Assembly: GCF_900115685.1 (NCBI RefSeq) | Contig: NZ_FOXJ01000004.1 | Location: 65,256 to 129,255 of the forward strand | Direction: 5' to 3' | DNA: 64,000 bases | From: Variovorax sp. 770b2 | GTDB lineage: Bacteria > Pseudomonadota > Gammaproteobacteria > Burkholderiales > Burkholderiaceae_C | Shown: one piece after another, positions 50,085 through 58,966 of the stretch | Numbering within the stretch: the first letter of the stretch is position 1 | Layout of the letters: every line of letters begins with the position of its first letter | Translations under genes and position numbers: made by a program | The notes under the pieces: model-generated | The model's input: only the letters and a program-made list of their open reading frames with translations | Told to the model about the DNA's origin: nothing | Databases searched by the model: none

Positions 50085-50849
50085 TCAGCGCGGCGCCATG
50101 CGCAGGGCGCCATCGATGCGAATGACTTCGCCGTTGAGGTGGCCGTTCGTCACGATGTGACAGGCCAGCTCGGCAAATTCCGAAGGCTTGCCCAGGCGCG
50201 GCGGAAACGGAATCGACGCGGCCAGCGAGTGCTGCACGGCCTCGGGCAATTCGAGCAGCAGCGGCGTGGCGAAGAGGCCGGGCGCCACGGTGCACACGCG
50301 GATGGCGTGCTGCGCGAGGTCGCGCGCCATCGGCAGCGTCATGCCGACGAGGCCGCCCTTCGAGGCGCTGTAGGCCTGTTGTCCCACCTGGCCGTCGAAG
50401 GCCGCGACGGAAGCGGTGAAGAGCATCACGCCCTTCTCGCCGTTGTCCAGCGCTTCCAGCCTGGCGCAGCGTGCCGCGAACAGGCGCGCCATGTTGTAGC
50501 CGCCGACGAGGTTGATGTTGACCACGCGCACGAAGTCTTCGAGCGGCGCCGGGTTGCCGTCCTTGCCGACGATGCGCTTGGCGCTGCCGATGCCGGCCAC
50601 GTTCATCAGGATGCGCGCGGGGCCGTGGGCTGCAGCGGCCTTGTCGAGCGCGGCATTCACGCTGTCGGTGTCGGTGATGTCGCAGGTGCACGCGACGCCG
50701 CCGATTTCGGCGGCCACCTTCTCGGCGAGCGCGGCGTTGCGGTCGAGCACCGCGACCTTGGCGCCCAGGCGCGCGAGTTCGCGCGCGGTGGCTTCTCCGA
50801 GGCCCGATGCGCCGCCGGTGACGAGGGCGGCTTGTCCTTCGATCTTCAT
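50085..50849 (-). CDS. SDR 3-hydroxyacyl-CoA dehydrogenase-like
   Basis: A 254-residue classical SDR resembling type II 3-hydroxyacyl-CoA dehydrogenases. Motifs: TGGASGLG (11-18), Asp in VLDRNAALA for NAD preference, CDITD, NVAGIG, catalytic Ser in TASVAAFDGQVGQ and the YSASKGG block. In the hydroxycinnamate beta-oxidation route it would oxidise the beta-hydroxypropanoyl-CoA made by the hydratase. The 35-bp gap to the receptor gene and same-strand neighbours support an operon. Confidence 0.88.
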   Translation of the reverse strand: MKIEGQAALVTGGASGLGEATARELARLGAKVAVLDRNAALAEKVAAEIGGVACTCDITDTDSVNAALDKAAAAHGPARILMNVAGIGSAKRIVGKDGNPAPLEDFVRVVNINLVGGYNMARLFAARCARLEALDNGEKGVMLFTASVAAFDGQVGQQAYSASKGGLVGMTLPMARDLAQHAIRVCTVAPGLFATPLLLELPEAVQHSLAASIPFPPRLGKPSEFAELACHIVTNGHLNGEVIRIDGALRMAPR

Positions 50850-50871
50850 GGTGTGTTGTCTCCTGGAATGT

Positions 50872-52725
50872 CTAGCGGGGCGTGAGCGTGAAGGGCAGGG
50901 TGCCGGCGTGCATCGCGTCGGCGAGCGCGGCGCGGTGCTTGAGCACGGCGCGCTGGTTGATCGATCCCTTGTCGGTCACCTCGCCCTTGTCGATGGAGGG
51001 CGGCTCGGCCATCAGATGAAGGCGCGCGATGCGGTTGGCGCTGCCGGTGCCCATGGCGGACAGCTCGTTGGCCACCTGCTGGAAGTGCGCCTGCACCGGT
51101 GCGCTCTCGAGCACCTGCTGCATCGTCGCGTCGACGCCGAGGCCCGCGAGCTGGCGCACCTTCTGCGTCGGGAAAATCAGCGCGCCGACTTCCTTCAGGT
51201 TGATGCCGGTCAGCACCGCGTCCTGCACATAGGGCGCGCCGGCCGCGATGATCTTCGCGCGGAGCGGCCCCACGCTCACGAAGGTGCCGGTGGCGAGCTT
51301 GAAGTCTTCGGCGATGCGGCCGTCGAAGCGCAGGCCCCGGTGGATGTTGTCGTCGGCTATCCACTTCACCGCGTCGCCGGTCGAGAAGAAACCTTCCTCG
51401 TCGAAGGCCTCGGCCGTGGCATCGGGCGCGCGCCAGTAGCCGGGCGTGATGTTGGGGCCGCGGTAGCGCACCTCGGTCTTGCCGTCGACCTCGATCAGCT
51501 TGAGCTCGATGCCGGCCGCGGGCAGGCCGATGTCGCCCGACTTCACTTCGGGGCCGGTCACGTAGAGCGCGAACGGGCCCGACTCGGTCATGCCCAGGCC
51601 CGTGCCCATCACGATGCGCTCGCCGACCTCGGCCTCCTGCGTCTTGTGCAGGCTGTCCCAGATCGGCTGCGAGAGCGCTGCGCCCGAGTAGAAGAACATC
51701 TTCACGCGCGACAGCAGGTTGCGGCGCAGCACCGCATCGCTTTCCATCGCGTTGGCGATCGCCTCGAAGCCGGTCGGCACATTGAAGTAGATGGTGGGCG
51801 CGACTTCGCGGAGGTTCCGCAGTGTCTCGGCCATGCCCGCGGGCGTGGGCTTGCCGTCGTCGATGTAGAGCGTGCCGCCGTTGTCCAGCACGATGCCCAC
51901 GTTGTGGTTGCCGCCGAAGGTGTGGTTCCAGGGGAGCCAGTCGACGAGCACCGGCGGCTCGTCGCCCAGCGCGGGAATCGACTGGCGCAGCTGCTGCTGG
52001 TTGGCGCACCACATGCGGTGCGTGTTGATCACCGCCTTGGGCATCTTGGTGGAGCCCGAGGTGAAGAGGAACTTGGTGATGGTGTCGGGACCGGTCGCTC
52101 GCATCGCGGCGTCGATGGCGGGTGTGGCTGGCGTCGCGGCGAGGACGTTGAACGCGGTGGTCGCGCGGCCTTCGAGCCGGCCTTCGGCGAGCACGACCTC
52201 GGTGCCGGACGGCACGGCGGCTTCGATGGCGCGGCCGTAGCGCGCGGCATCGGCCGCGAACACGAGGCCCGGCGTGAGCGTGTCCAGCACGTGGCGCAGC
52301 TTCTCGAAGTCCTGGCTCACCAGCGAGTAGGGCGGCGACACGGGGCAGTAGGGCACGCCGGCGTAGAGGCAGCCCAGCGCGAGCAGCGCGTGCTCGATGC
52401 CGTTCTCGCTGAGGATCGCGACCGGGCGCTCCGCGTTCAGGCCGCGGTCGAGCAGCGCCTGTCCGATGCCGCGCGCCTCCTGCAGCGCCTGCGCGTACGA
52501 CACGCGCAGCCAGTCGCCGGTGCTGCCGTCGGCCAGCCGTTCGCGGCGGGCGATGAAGGTGCGGTCGGGCGCATGTTCGGCCCAGTGCGCCAGGCGGTCG
52601 GTCATGCGCTCGCGGTACGCGTCCAGTTGCGTCTCGGCCTGCAGGTACTGCGTGCCCGGTGCGCCGTCGCGCAGCACCGCGCGGGTCACGCCGAAGGCCA
52701 GCGGGCGGTATCGAACGGCGGTCAT
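50872..52725 (-). CDS. feruloyl-CoA synthase
   Basis: A 617-residue AMP-forming acyl-CoA synthetase. Motifs: LFTSGSTKMPKAV (P-loop), YSGAALSQPIWD, GTGLGMTESGP (A5) and FFSTGDAVKWI (A7). The length and blocks such as VDWLPWNHTFGGNHNVG match feruloyl-CoA synthases, which activate ferulate or p-coumarate. The ATG at 52725 overlaps the preceding hydratase stop by 4 bp. It is the committed step of the cluster. Confidence 0.92.
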   Translation of the reverse strand: MTAVRYRPLAFGVTRAVLRDGAPGTQYLQAETQLDAYRERMTDRLAHWAEHAPDRTFIARRERLADGSTGDWLRVSYAQALQEARGIGQALLDRGLNAERPVAILSENGIEHALLALGCLYAGVPYCPVSPPYSLVSQDFEKLRHVLDTLTPGLVFAADAARYGRAIEAAVPSGTEVVLAEGRLEGRATTAFNVLAATPATPAIDAAMRATGPDTITKFLFTSGSTKMPKAVINTHRMWCANQQQLRQSIPALGDEPPVLVDWLPWNHTFGGNHNVGIVLDNGGTLYIDDGKPTPAGMAETLRNLREVAPTIYFNVPTGFEAIANAMESDAVLRRNLLSRVKMFFYSGAALSQPIWDSLHKTQEAEVGERIVMGTGLGMTESGPFALYVTGPEVKSGDIGLPAAGIELKLIEVDGKTEVRYRGPNITPGYWRAPDATAEAFDEEGFFSTGDAVKWIADDNIHRGLRFDGRIAEDFKLATGTFVSVGPLRAKIIAAGAPYVQDAVLTGINLKEVGALIFPTQKVRQLAGLGVDATMQQVLESAPVQAHFQQVANELSAMGTGSANRIARLHLMAEPPSIDKGEVTDKGSINQRAVLKHRAALADAMHAGTLPFTLTPR

Positions 52726-53495
52726 CCCTTGCTCACCTTCGCGCCGCGGCCTTCGAGGAAATCGCGCACGCGCTCCTTGGCCTCGGGCGCGGCTTGCACG
52801 ATGCCGGACATCAGCGCCTCGGTGAAGAAACCGTGGTCGGCCGACTGCTCGGCGATGCGCGGCAGCGCGTGCATCAGCGCGTAGTTGGTGAGCGGTGCGT
52901 TGGTGGCGATGCGCCTGGCAAGCTCGAAGGCCTTGTCGAAGGCGGTGCCCTCGTCGACCAGGTACTGCGCGAAGTTGGCGCGCTCGCCGTCCTCGGCGTT
53001 GTAGACGCGGCCGGTCATCATCATGTCGGTCATGCGGGCCACGCCGATCAGCTTGGGGATGCGCACCGAGCCGCCGCCGCCCACGAAGATGCCGCGCGAG
53101 CCTTCGGGCAGCGCGTAGAAGGTGGAGCGGTCGGCCACGCGGATGTGGCAGGCGCTCGCCAGTTCGAGCCCGCCGCCGACCACCGCGCCGTGCAGCGCCG
53201 CGACCACCGGCACCGGGCCGTGCTGGACGAGGTCGAGCGCGGCATGCCACAGGCGCGAGTGCTTCATGCCCTGGCCGGCGTCGCGCTCCTTCAGTTCGGC
53301 GAGGTCCAGGCCCGCGCAGAAGTGCGGGCCTTCGCCGTCGAGCACCACGGCGCGCACGGTGGAGGGCAGCTTCTCGAAGGTATCGCGCAACGCGAGGATC
53401 AGGCCGTCCGACAGCGCATTGCGCTTGGCGCCCCGTGTCAGGCGGACGATGGCGACTTCGTCGCGGATGTCGAGGTGGAGGTCGGGATTGGTCAT
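52722..53495 (-). CDS. enoyl-CoA hydratase/isomerase family protein
   Basis: A 257-residue crotonase-fold enzyme. It has the oxyanion-hole block HFCAGLDLAEL and PVVAALHGAVVGGGLELA. The usual catalytic Glu pair is not both evident: a Glu lies in LPEGSRGIFVGGGG at the second position. It would hydrate feruloyl-CoA or p-coumaroyl-CoA. It is the first gene of the minus-strand hydroxycinnamate run, divergent from the amidohydrolase at 53600. Confidence 0.9.
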   Translation of the reverse strand: MTNPDLHLDIRDEVAIVRLTRGAKRNALSDGLILALRDTFEKLPSTVRAVVLDGEGPHFCAGLDLAELKERDAGQGMKHSRLWHAALDLVQHGPVPVVAALHGAVVGGGLELASACHIRVADRSTFYALPEGSRGIFVGGGGSVRIPKLIGVARMTDMMMTGRVYNAEDGERANFAQYLVDEGTAFDKAFELARRIATNAPLTNYALMHALPRIAEQSADHGFFTEALMSGIVQAAPEAKERVRDFLEGRGAKVSKG

Positions 53496-53517
53496 GATTG
53501 CGTTCGTGTGTGAGTTG

Positions 53518-53540
53518 GATTATGGTTATGATAAATAATC
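53518..53540. promoter_or_regulatory. possible MarR operator
   Basis: Imperfect inverted repeat GATTAT-N11-ATAATC in the AT-rich divergent gap between the hydratase (start 53495) and amidohydrolase (start 53600) genes. Flanks TTG and AA extend the symmetry. Its AT content and place suggest a site for the MarR regulator at 46775, but this is a weak prediction. Confidence 0.4.
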
Positions 53541-53599
53541 AATTCAAGGCGCTTGGGCACCTTGAATCCTAGGGACTTACACGTACTGGAGACAACGAC

Positions 53600-54466
53600 A
53601 TGGACCCCCGGAACCTCATCGCGATCGACATCCACACCCACGCCGAAGTGAGTTGCTGGAACCCGTTCGACAACTACGGCGAGGAATACGACCGCGCCGC
53701 CGACAAGTACTTCGGCTCGAGCGGCCGTCCCACCATCGCCGAGAGCGTGGCGTATTACCGCGAGCGGAAGATCGGGCTGGTGATGTTCATGGTCGATGCA
53801 GAGTCGAACATGGGCCGCCGCCGCATCCCGAACGAAGAGATCGCCGAGGCGGCCGCGCAGAACAGCGACATCATGATTGCCTTCGCCAGCATCGATCCGC
53901 ACAAGGGAAAGATGGGCGCCCGCGAAGCGCGCCGGCTCATCGAGGAACACGGCGTGAAGGGCTTCAAGTTCCACCCGACGGTGCAGGCCTTCCATCCCTA
54001 CGACAAGATGGCCTGGCCGATCTACGAGGTGATTGCCGAATACGGCCTGCCCGCCATCTTTCACACCGGCCACAGCGGCATCGGCTCGGGCATGCGCTGC
54101 GGCGGAGGCCTCAGGCTCGAATACAGCAACCCGATGCACCTGGACGACGTGGCCATCGACTTCCCCGACATGCAGATCGTGATGGCCCACCCCAGCTTCC
54201 CCTGGCAGGACGAGGCGCTGAGCGTGGCGACGCACAAGCCCAACGTGTGGATCGACCTCTCGGGCTGGAGCCCCAAGTACTTTCCCAAGCAACTGGTGCA
54301 GTACGCCAACACGCTGCTGAAGGATCGCATCCTCTTCGGCAGCGACTACCCGCTGATCACGCCCGACCGGTGGATGAAGGACTTCGAAGTGGCGGGGGTC
54401 AAGCCGGAGGGGATGCCGGGAATCCTGAAGGGCAACGCGGTCCGGCTGCTGAAGCTGGAAGGCTGA
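53600..54466 (+). CDS. amidohydrolase, probable 4-hydroxyphenyl-beta-ketoacyl-CoA hydrolase
   Basis: A 288-residue amidohydrolase-2 family enzyme. Metal motif DIHTHAEV (His12, His14) begins the barrel; GFKFHPTVQAFHPYD, FHTGHSG, AHPSFPW and FGSDYPLI carry the other ligands. In CoA-dependent hydroxycinnamate degradation, known from Agrobacterium, an amidohydrolase of this type cleaves the beta-ketoacyl-CoA to the hydroxybenzoate and acetyl-CoA. Its place divergent from the feruloyl-CoA synthase genes supports the same role here. Other amidohydrolase substrates remain possible. Confidence 0.82.
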   Translation: MDPRNLIAIDIHTHAEVSCWNPFDNYGEEYDRAADKYFGSSGRPTIAESVAYYRERKIGLVMFMVDAESNMGRRRIPNEEIAEAAAQNSDIMIAFASIDPHKGKMGAREARRLIEEHGVKGFKFHPTVQAFHPYDKMAWPIYEVIAEYGLPAIFHTGHSGIGSGMRCGGGLRLEYSNPMHLDDVAIDFPDMQIVMAHPSFPWQDEALSVATHKPNVWIDLSGWSPKYFPKQLVQYANTLLKDRILFGSDYPLITPDRWMKDFEVAGVKPEGMPGILKGNAVRLLKLEG

Positions 54467-54484
54467 CGAAGAGAAGAGGGCGGC

Positions 54485-56335
54485 CTACGAATCCGCCTCT
54501 TCTTTCTCGTCGATCCGATCCCAATCGCGCCCCGAGCGCCGCTGCCGCTCCTCGCGTTCGCGCGCCATCTGCTCCTCGAACTGCTGGCGGCCTTCCTTGT
54601 TGGCCGCGATCAGCTTCGCGCGGTCCTTGTAGTGCGGGTAGATCTCGTCGCTCAACTTGATATTCCGCGTGCGGAACCGCATCGTCGATTCGCGCGCCTC
54701 GTGCGCCGGCCAGCCCAGCGCCTCGAGCGTGGAGCGCGCGCTGCGCAGCGACGACTCGAACACCTCGCGCTCGATGTCCTTCACGCCGCGGTCGCGCAGC
54801 TGGAAGAGGTGGGTCACGTTGCGGGCCCGCGCGATGATGCGGGCCTGCGGGAAGTTCTCGGTCACCAGGTCGACGATCTCCAGCGACTGCTCGATGTCGT
54901 CCACCGCCACCACGATGGCCTTGGCCGATCCGGCGCCCGCGGTGCGCAGCAAATCCAGCCGCGTCGCATCGCCGTAGAACACCCGAAAGCCGAACTGGCG
55001 CAGGCCCTCGACGGTGTCGGCATCGTGGTCCAGCACCGTCACGCGCAGGCCCTGCGACATCAGCATGCGCCCGACGATCTGCCCATAGCGGCCGAAGCCG
55101 CAGATCAGCACCTTGGCGTCCTGCTGCTCGGATATTTCTTCCATCTGCGGGCCGTTGGTGCGGCTGTAGCGCGGCAGCACGAACTTGTCGAGCAGCACCA
55201 GGAGGAGCGGCGACAGGAGCATCGACAGCGCCACGGCGCCGATCAGGAGCGAAGTGATCTCGGGCGGCAGTACGTCGGGCCCCGCGGCCTGGAACACCAC
55301 GAATGCGAACTCGCCGCCCTGCGCGAGCAGCAGCGTGAACACCGGGCGCTCCTGGTAGGCCAGGCCCATCGCCTTGGCGAGCGCGTAGATCACGACCAGC
55401 TTGATGACCATGAAGCCGACCACCAGCGCGGCCATGAGCCACGGGCTCGCGATCAGCACGCCGAAGTTGATCGACATGCCCACGGCGATGAAAAAGAGGC
55501 CGAGCAAGAGGCCCTTGAAGGGTTCGATGTCGGTCTCGAGCTCGCGCCGGTATTCGCTTTCCGCGAGCAGCACGCCGGCAAGGAAGGCGCCCAGCGCCAT
55601 CGACAGGCCCACCAGCTGCATCAGCGCCGCGATGGCCACCACGAGCAGCAGCGCCGCGGCGGTGAAGATCTCGGGCGTGTTGCTGCGCGCGATCCAGCGC
55701 AGGATGGGGCGCAGCAGCAAGCGGCCCCCGAGGATGATGCCGGCGATCACGCCGACGATCTTGAGTGCTTCCAGCGCGCGGTCCAGGCCGCTGAGCGATT
55801 GCTCGGCCGCGGTGGCGCCCGCCAGCAGCGGCAGCAGCGCAAGGATCGGGATGGCCGCCACGTCCTGGAACAGCAGGATCGAAAAGCCGGCCTGGCCGCT
55901 CGGCGTCTTGAGCAGGTTGCGCTCGCCGAACACCTGCAGCGCGATGGCGGTGGAGGAGAGCGCGAGACCCAGCGATGCCACCAGCGCCACGCGCCATTCG
56001 GCACCGACGGCCCAACCCGCGGCAAAGAGCACCGCGGCGCAGCTGAGCACCTGCGCGGCGCCCCAGCCGAAGATGGGCCGGCGCAGGTTCCACAGGCGCT
56101 TGGGTTCGAGTTCGAGGCCGACGAGAAACAGCATCAGCACCACGCCGAACTCGGCGAAATGCAGCACGTCCTCCACGCTGGACACGAGGCCCAGCCCCCA
56201 CGGGCCGATCGCGATGCCGGCCACCAGGTAGCCGATGATCGAGCCGAGCCCGAGGAACTTCGACAGCGGCACCACCAGCACGGCGGCGCCCAGGTAGATG
56301 AGGCTGCTGGTCAGCCAGGCGGGTGCGTGTTCCAT
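54485..56335 (-). CDS. kefC: KefC-type K+/H+ antiporter (CPA2)
   Basis: A 616-residue monovalent cation:proton antiporter. Residues 1-385 contain about 12-13 helices of the Na+/H+ exchanger domain (GLGSIIGYLVAGIAIGPWGL, FQDVAAIPILALLPLL). A C-terminal TrkA-N/RCK nucleotide-binding domain follows (VLICGFGRYGQIVGRML with GxGxxG). The tail is long, charged and Arg/Glu-rich. Length matches E. coli KefC (620), a glutathione-adduct-gated K+ efflux system. The KefF-type gene starts upstream with 2 bp spacing, so the pair forms an operon. Confidence 0.9.
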   Translation of the reverse strand: MEHAPAWLTSSLIYLGAAVLVVPLSKFLGLGSIIGYLVAGIAIGPWGLGLVSSVEDVLHFAEFGVVLMLFLVGLELEPKRLWNLRRPIFGWGAAQVLSCAAVLFAAGWAVGAEWRVALVASLGLALSSTAIALQVFGERNLLKTPSGQAGFSILLFQDVAAIPILALLPLLAGATAAEQSLSGLDRALEALKIVGVIAGIILGGRLLLRPILRWIARSNTPEIFTAAALLLVVAIAALMQLVGLSMALGAFLAGVLLAESEYRRELETDIEPFKGLLLGLFFIAVGMSINFGVLIASPWLMAALVVGFMVIKLVVIYALAKAMGLAYQERPVFTLLLAQGGEFAFVVFQAAGPDVLPPEITSLLIGAVALSMLLSPLLLVLLDKFVLPRYSRTNGPQMEEISEQQDAKVLICGFGRYGQIVGRMLMSQGLRVTVLDHDADTVEGLRQFGFRVFYGDATRLDLLRTAGAGSAKAIVVAVDDIEQSLEIVDLVTENFPQARIIARARNVTHLFQLRDRGVKDIEREVFESSLRSARSTLEALGWPAHEARESTMRFRTRNIKLSDEIYPHYKDRAKLIAANKEGRQQFEEQMAREREERQRRSGRDWDRIDEKEEADS

Positions 56336-56337
56336 GC

Positions 56338-57087
56338 TCAGGCCGTGCCTTCGTGGTTGCTGTTGTTTTCGTTGGCGGCGGACATGGAGGCGATGCCGCG
56401 GGTCATCGCGGAGTGGAAGGTGCTGGCTACCACCTTGCCCATGTCGTCGGACTCGGCCGGGCGGTCGGCTTCGGGCACGGGGCAGGCGATGCAGGCGTCG
56501 ATCTCCTCGATCTCGGGCCAGTCGGGGTAGCTGCCCAGGCGCTGGGCGTAGGTCTGGACATGCGCCGTCACCTCGGCCTCCTCGGCGCTGCGGGCGCCGT
56601 AGAAGACGAGCGGCGGCAAGAAGCGCATGCCGCAGAGCGCGGCGGTCTGTTCGTAGGGCGGCAGGAAGGCGTCGAAGAAATAGCGGTGGTAGCTCTGGGG
56701 GTGGTAGCTCGGCTCGGGGCTGCCGGTGGTGGCGACCAGCCAGAAGTCCTTGCCCTGCAGGGCGGTGCCGCCGGGGCCGTAGGCCCAGCCGTAGGTGAGC
56801 ACGTCGTCGACCCAGAGCTTCTGCAGCGCCGGCATCGAGTACCACTGGATCGGATGCACCAGCACGACCAGGCGGGCTTTCGCGAGGCGGGCCTGCTCGG
56901 CCTCGACATCGATGGCGAAGTCGGGGTAGCTGCCGTAGAGGTCGTTGACCTCCACCCCCGGCACCGCCCGCGCGGCGGCCAGCATGCGGCGGTTCACGCG
57001 CGAATCGCGCCAGTGGGGGTGGGCCGCAATCACGTAGATACCGCCGGTGTCGTCGGCGGGGTTTCCCGGAAGTGTTGTTGTCGTCAT
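56338..57087 (-). CDS. KefF-like NAD(P)H oxidoreductase (KefC ancillary)
   Basis: A 249-residue flavodoxin-like quinone oxidoreductase. It contains IYVIAAHPHWRDSRVNRRML, VLVHPIQWYSMPALQKLWVDDV and the loop TTGSPEPSYHPQSYHRYF, typical of KefF/NQO-type enzymes that bind FMN or FAD and activate KefC. It is longer than E. coli KefF (176) through an N-terminal stretch and a C-terminal extension. The ATG at 57087 was chosen because the frame upstream is dispersed repeat. Confidence 0.88.
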   Translation of the reverse strand: MTTTTLPGNPADDTGGIYVIAAHPHWRDSRVNRRMLAAARAVPGVEVNDLYGSYPDFAIDVEAEQARLAKARLVVLVHPIQWYSMPALQKLWVDDVLTYGWAYGPGGTALQGKDFWLVATTGSPEPSYHPQSYHRYFFDAFLPPYEQTAALCGMRFLPPLVFYGARSAEEAEVTAHVQTYAQRLGSYPDWPEIEEIDACIACPVPEADRPAESDDMGKVVASTFHSAMTRGIASMSAANENNSNHEGTA

Positions 57088-57112
57088 GCCGCGAACATAG
57101 CAAAGAAGGCTC

Positions 57113-57217
57113 TCCCCCAGGCTTCGCGCACTTCGTGTCGCTTCGCCAACCCCCTTCCGGGGGCAACACCAACGGCCCGGCAAAGCCGGTTCCGCGGTGT
57201 TTCGCGGTGTTTCGCGA
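57113..57217. repeat. dispersed intergenic repeat, copy 4
   Basis: Same orientation as copy 1: CTTCGCGCACTTCGTGTCGC, CCCCCTTCCGGGGGCAACAC and CCCGGCAAAGCCGG, ending in a small GGTGTTTCGC duplication. It separates the Kef genes from the ParA gene. Confidence 0.8.
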
Positions 57218-57263
57218 GCAGGCACTACGATGCGGGCCTGTTCCAACTCTGGAGGAGAACGCC

Positions 57264-57884
57264 ATGCCGGTGGTTCTGGTCGCCAACCCCAAGGGTGGCG
57301 TTGGCAAGTCGACGATCGCGACGAACATCGCGGGTTACTTTGCGAGCCGCGGCCATGCCGTGATGCTGGGCGACGTGGATCGCCAGCAGTCCTCGCGGCT
57401 CTGGCTGGGCTTGCGCCCGCCGATGGCCCGGCCCATCTCCACCTGGGAAGCCTCCGGCGACAGCGCCGTGGTGCGCCCCCCGCGCGGCACCACGCACGCG
57501 GTGCTCGACACGCCCGCCGGCCTGCACGGCTGGCGCTTCAAGGACGTGCTGGCGCTGGCCGACCGGGTGATCGTGCCGCTGCAGCCGAGCATCTTCGACA
57601 TCTACGCCACGCGCGACTTCCTCGACCGGCTGCTGGAGCAGCGCCGCGCCGAGAAAACCAGGATCGGCCTCGTGGGCATGCGCGTGAATGCGCGCACCCT
57701 GGCGGCCGACCGGCTGAACGAATTCATCGCGGGGCTCGGCGTGCCCGTGCTGGGCGAGTTGCGCGACACGCAGAACTACGTGCAGCTCGCCGCGCGCGGG
57801 CTCACGCTGTTCGACATCGCGCCTGGCCGCGTGCAGCGCGACCTGGAGCAGTGGCAGCCGATCTGCCAGTGGCTGGAGGCCTGA
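57264..57884 (+). CDS. orphan ParA family ATPase
   Basis: A 206-residue ParA/MinD-type ATPase with the deviant Walker A ANPKGGVGKST at residues 7-17, MLGDVDRQQSS (Walker A' region) and VLDTPAG for Walker B. GGAGGAG precedes the ATG. No ParB or parS site lies nearby, so it is an orphan that could position a protein complex or be part of a cell-cycle or chemotaxis system; no partner is seen here. Confidence 0.88.
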   Translation: MPVVLVANPKGGVGKSTIATNIAGYFASRGHAVMLGDVDRQQSSRLWLGLRPPMARPISTWEASGDSAVVRPPRGTTHAVLDTPAGLHGWRFKDVLALADRVIVPLQPSIFDIYATRDFLDRLLEQRRAEKTRIGLVGMRVNARTLAADRLNEFIAGLGVPVLGELRDTQNYVQLAARGLTLFDIAPGRVQRDLEQWQPICQWLEA

Positions 57885-58058
57885 TGGCCCCCCGGCGTTT
57901 CACTTCGCTTCGCTGCGTGTAATTCGCCACCCCCCCGAGGGGGAGGCGCGGCTCGCCTTGGGGCGGCCCGGCGGCGCTCGCAACTCCCGGTTTTCCCTGA
58001 CCCCGGTTGTCGCGATGCCGACAGCCGCGCCCAGGCCCTTGGCACCAGAATGCCGCGC

Positions 58059-58520
58059 ATGACCAAAAAGACATTCCAGACCCTTCAGGATCTCGCCGCC
58101 TGCGTCGGCCAGGAAGTCGCCGTGAGCGACTGGATCACCGTCACGCAGGAGCAGGTCAACCAGTTCGCCGAGGCGACGGGCGACCACCAGTGGATTCATG
58201 TCGATGTCGAGCGGGCCAAGGCCGGCCCCTTCGGCGGGCCGATCGCCCACGGATTTCTCACGCTGTCGCTGCTGCCGCGTTTCTACGAGACCGCGTTCGA
58301 CGTGGTGGAGTCGCGCATGGGCGTGAACTACGGGCTGAACCGGGTGCGCTTCATGTCGCCGGTGCCGGTGGGCAAGCGCCTGCGGGCCCGCATGAAGCTG
58401 CTGACCGCGGAGCCGATTCCCGACGACGGCCTCCAGATGACCTGGGAAACCGCCATCGAGCTCGAAGGCGCGGCCAAGCCGGCCTGTGTCGCCGAGTCGG
58501 TGGTGCGCCGCTACCGCTGA
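58059..58520 (+). CDS. MaoC-like (R)-specific enoyl-CoA hydratase
   Basis: A 153-residue hot-dog-fold protein. FAEATGDHQWIHVD contains the catalytic Asp and His, and GPIAHGFLTLSLLP is the second signature of MaoC/PhaJ-type hydratases. Such enzymes hydrate trans-2-enoyl-CoA to (R)-3-hydroxyacyl-CoA. The start could be the ATG at 58050 (MPRMTKK) or 58059; neither has a clear ribosome binding site. Isolated gene between a ParA gene and a convergent small exported protein. Confidence 0.9.
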   Translation: MTKKTFQTLQDLAACVGQEVAVSDWITVTQEQVNQFAEATGDHQWIHVDVERAKAGPFGGPIAHGFLTLSLLPRFYETAFDVVESRMGVNYGLNRVRFMSPVPVGKRLRARMKLLTAEPIPDDGLQMTWETAIELEGAAKPACVAESVVRRYR

Positions 58521-58535
58521 GCGCGGTTTTCTGTC

Positions 58536-58838
58536 TTACATCCGGCGGTCGGTCACTTCGCCATAGGTGGCGGCGCCTTGCCGCGTGATGCCGAGCGCGC
58601 TGGCGCGGACCGCGGCGCGGTCGGTGTTGCCGTTGGTCTGCTGGGCCACGCCGGTGCCGCCGTTGCCGATCTTCAAAGGCTGGCGCGCCTGGGCCTGCAC
58701 CTCGGCCCGTGAGAGCGTCGACTGGAAGGGCGCGGGCGGCAGCGGGTTCTGTTCACCCTGGAAGGCCTGGGCACCGGTGCTGAGGGCGAGCGTGGCGACG
58801 GTCGCAAGCGAGGTGAGAGCAATCGACTTGGCATTCAT
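58536..58838 (-). CDS. small exported protein (SRAEV family)
   Basis: A 100-residue secreted protein with a signal peptide (AKSIALTSLATVATLALSTGAQA). The mature part carries SRAEVQAQA and DRAAVRASALG, the motif shared with the proteins at 13601 and 32250, here separated by a Gly/Asn-rich linker. AAGGAG precedes the ATG at 58838. Function unknown; likely DUF4148-type. Confidence 0.78.
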   Translation of the reverse strand: MNAKSIALTSLATVATLALSTGAQAFQGEQNPLPPAPFQSTLSRAEVQAQARQPLKIGNGGTGVAQQTNGNTDRAAVRASALGITRQGAATYGEVTDRRM

Positions 58839-58966
58839 GATGGAACTCCTTGAGCAAAGCGTTGAAGGACTCGATGCCGGAGCGGATGCAGTGACTGCTT
58901 TTCGCGCCGGCATGACATCCATACGCTGCGCCGCGCCGACCGGATGCGCCCTTGCCGCGCGAAGGG

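Noticed and set aside
57888..57990. Possible second type of dispersed repeat after the ParA gene
   Set aside because: It resembles repeats I associate with Comamonadaceae, but only one copy occurs in the window, so it cannot be shown here.
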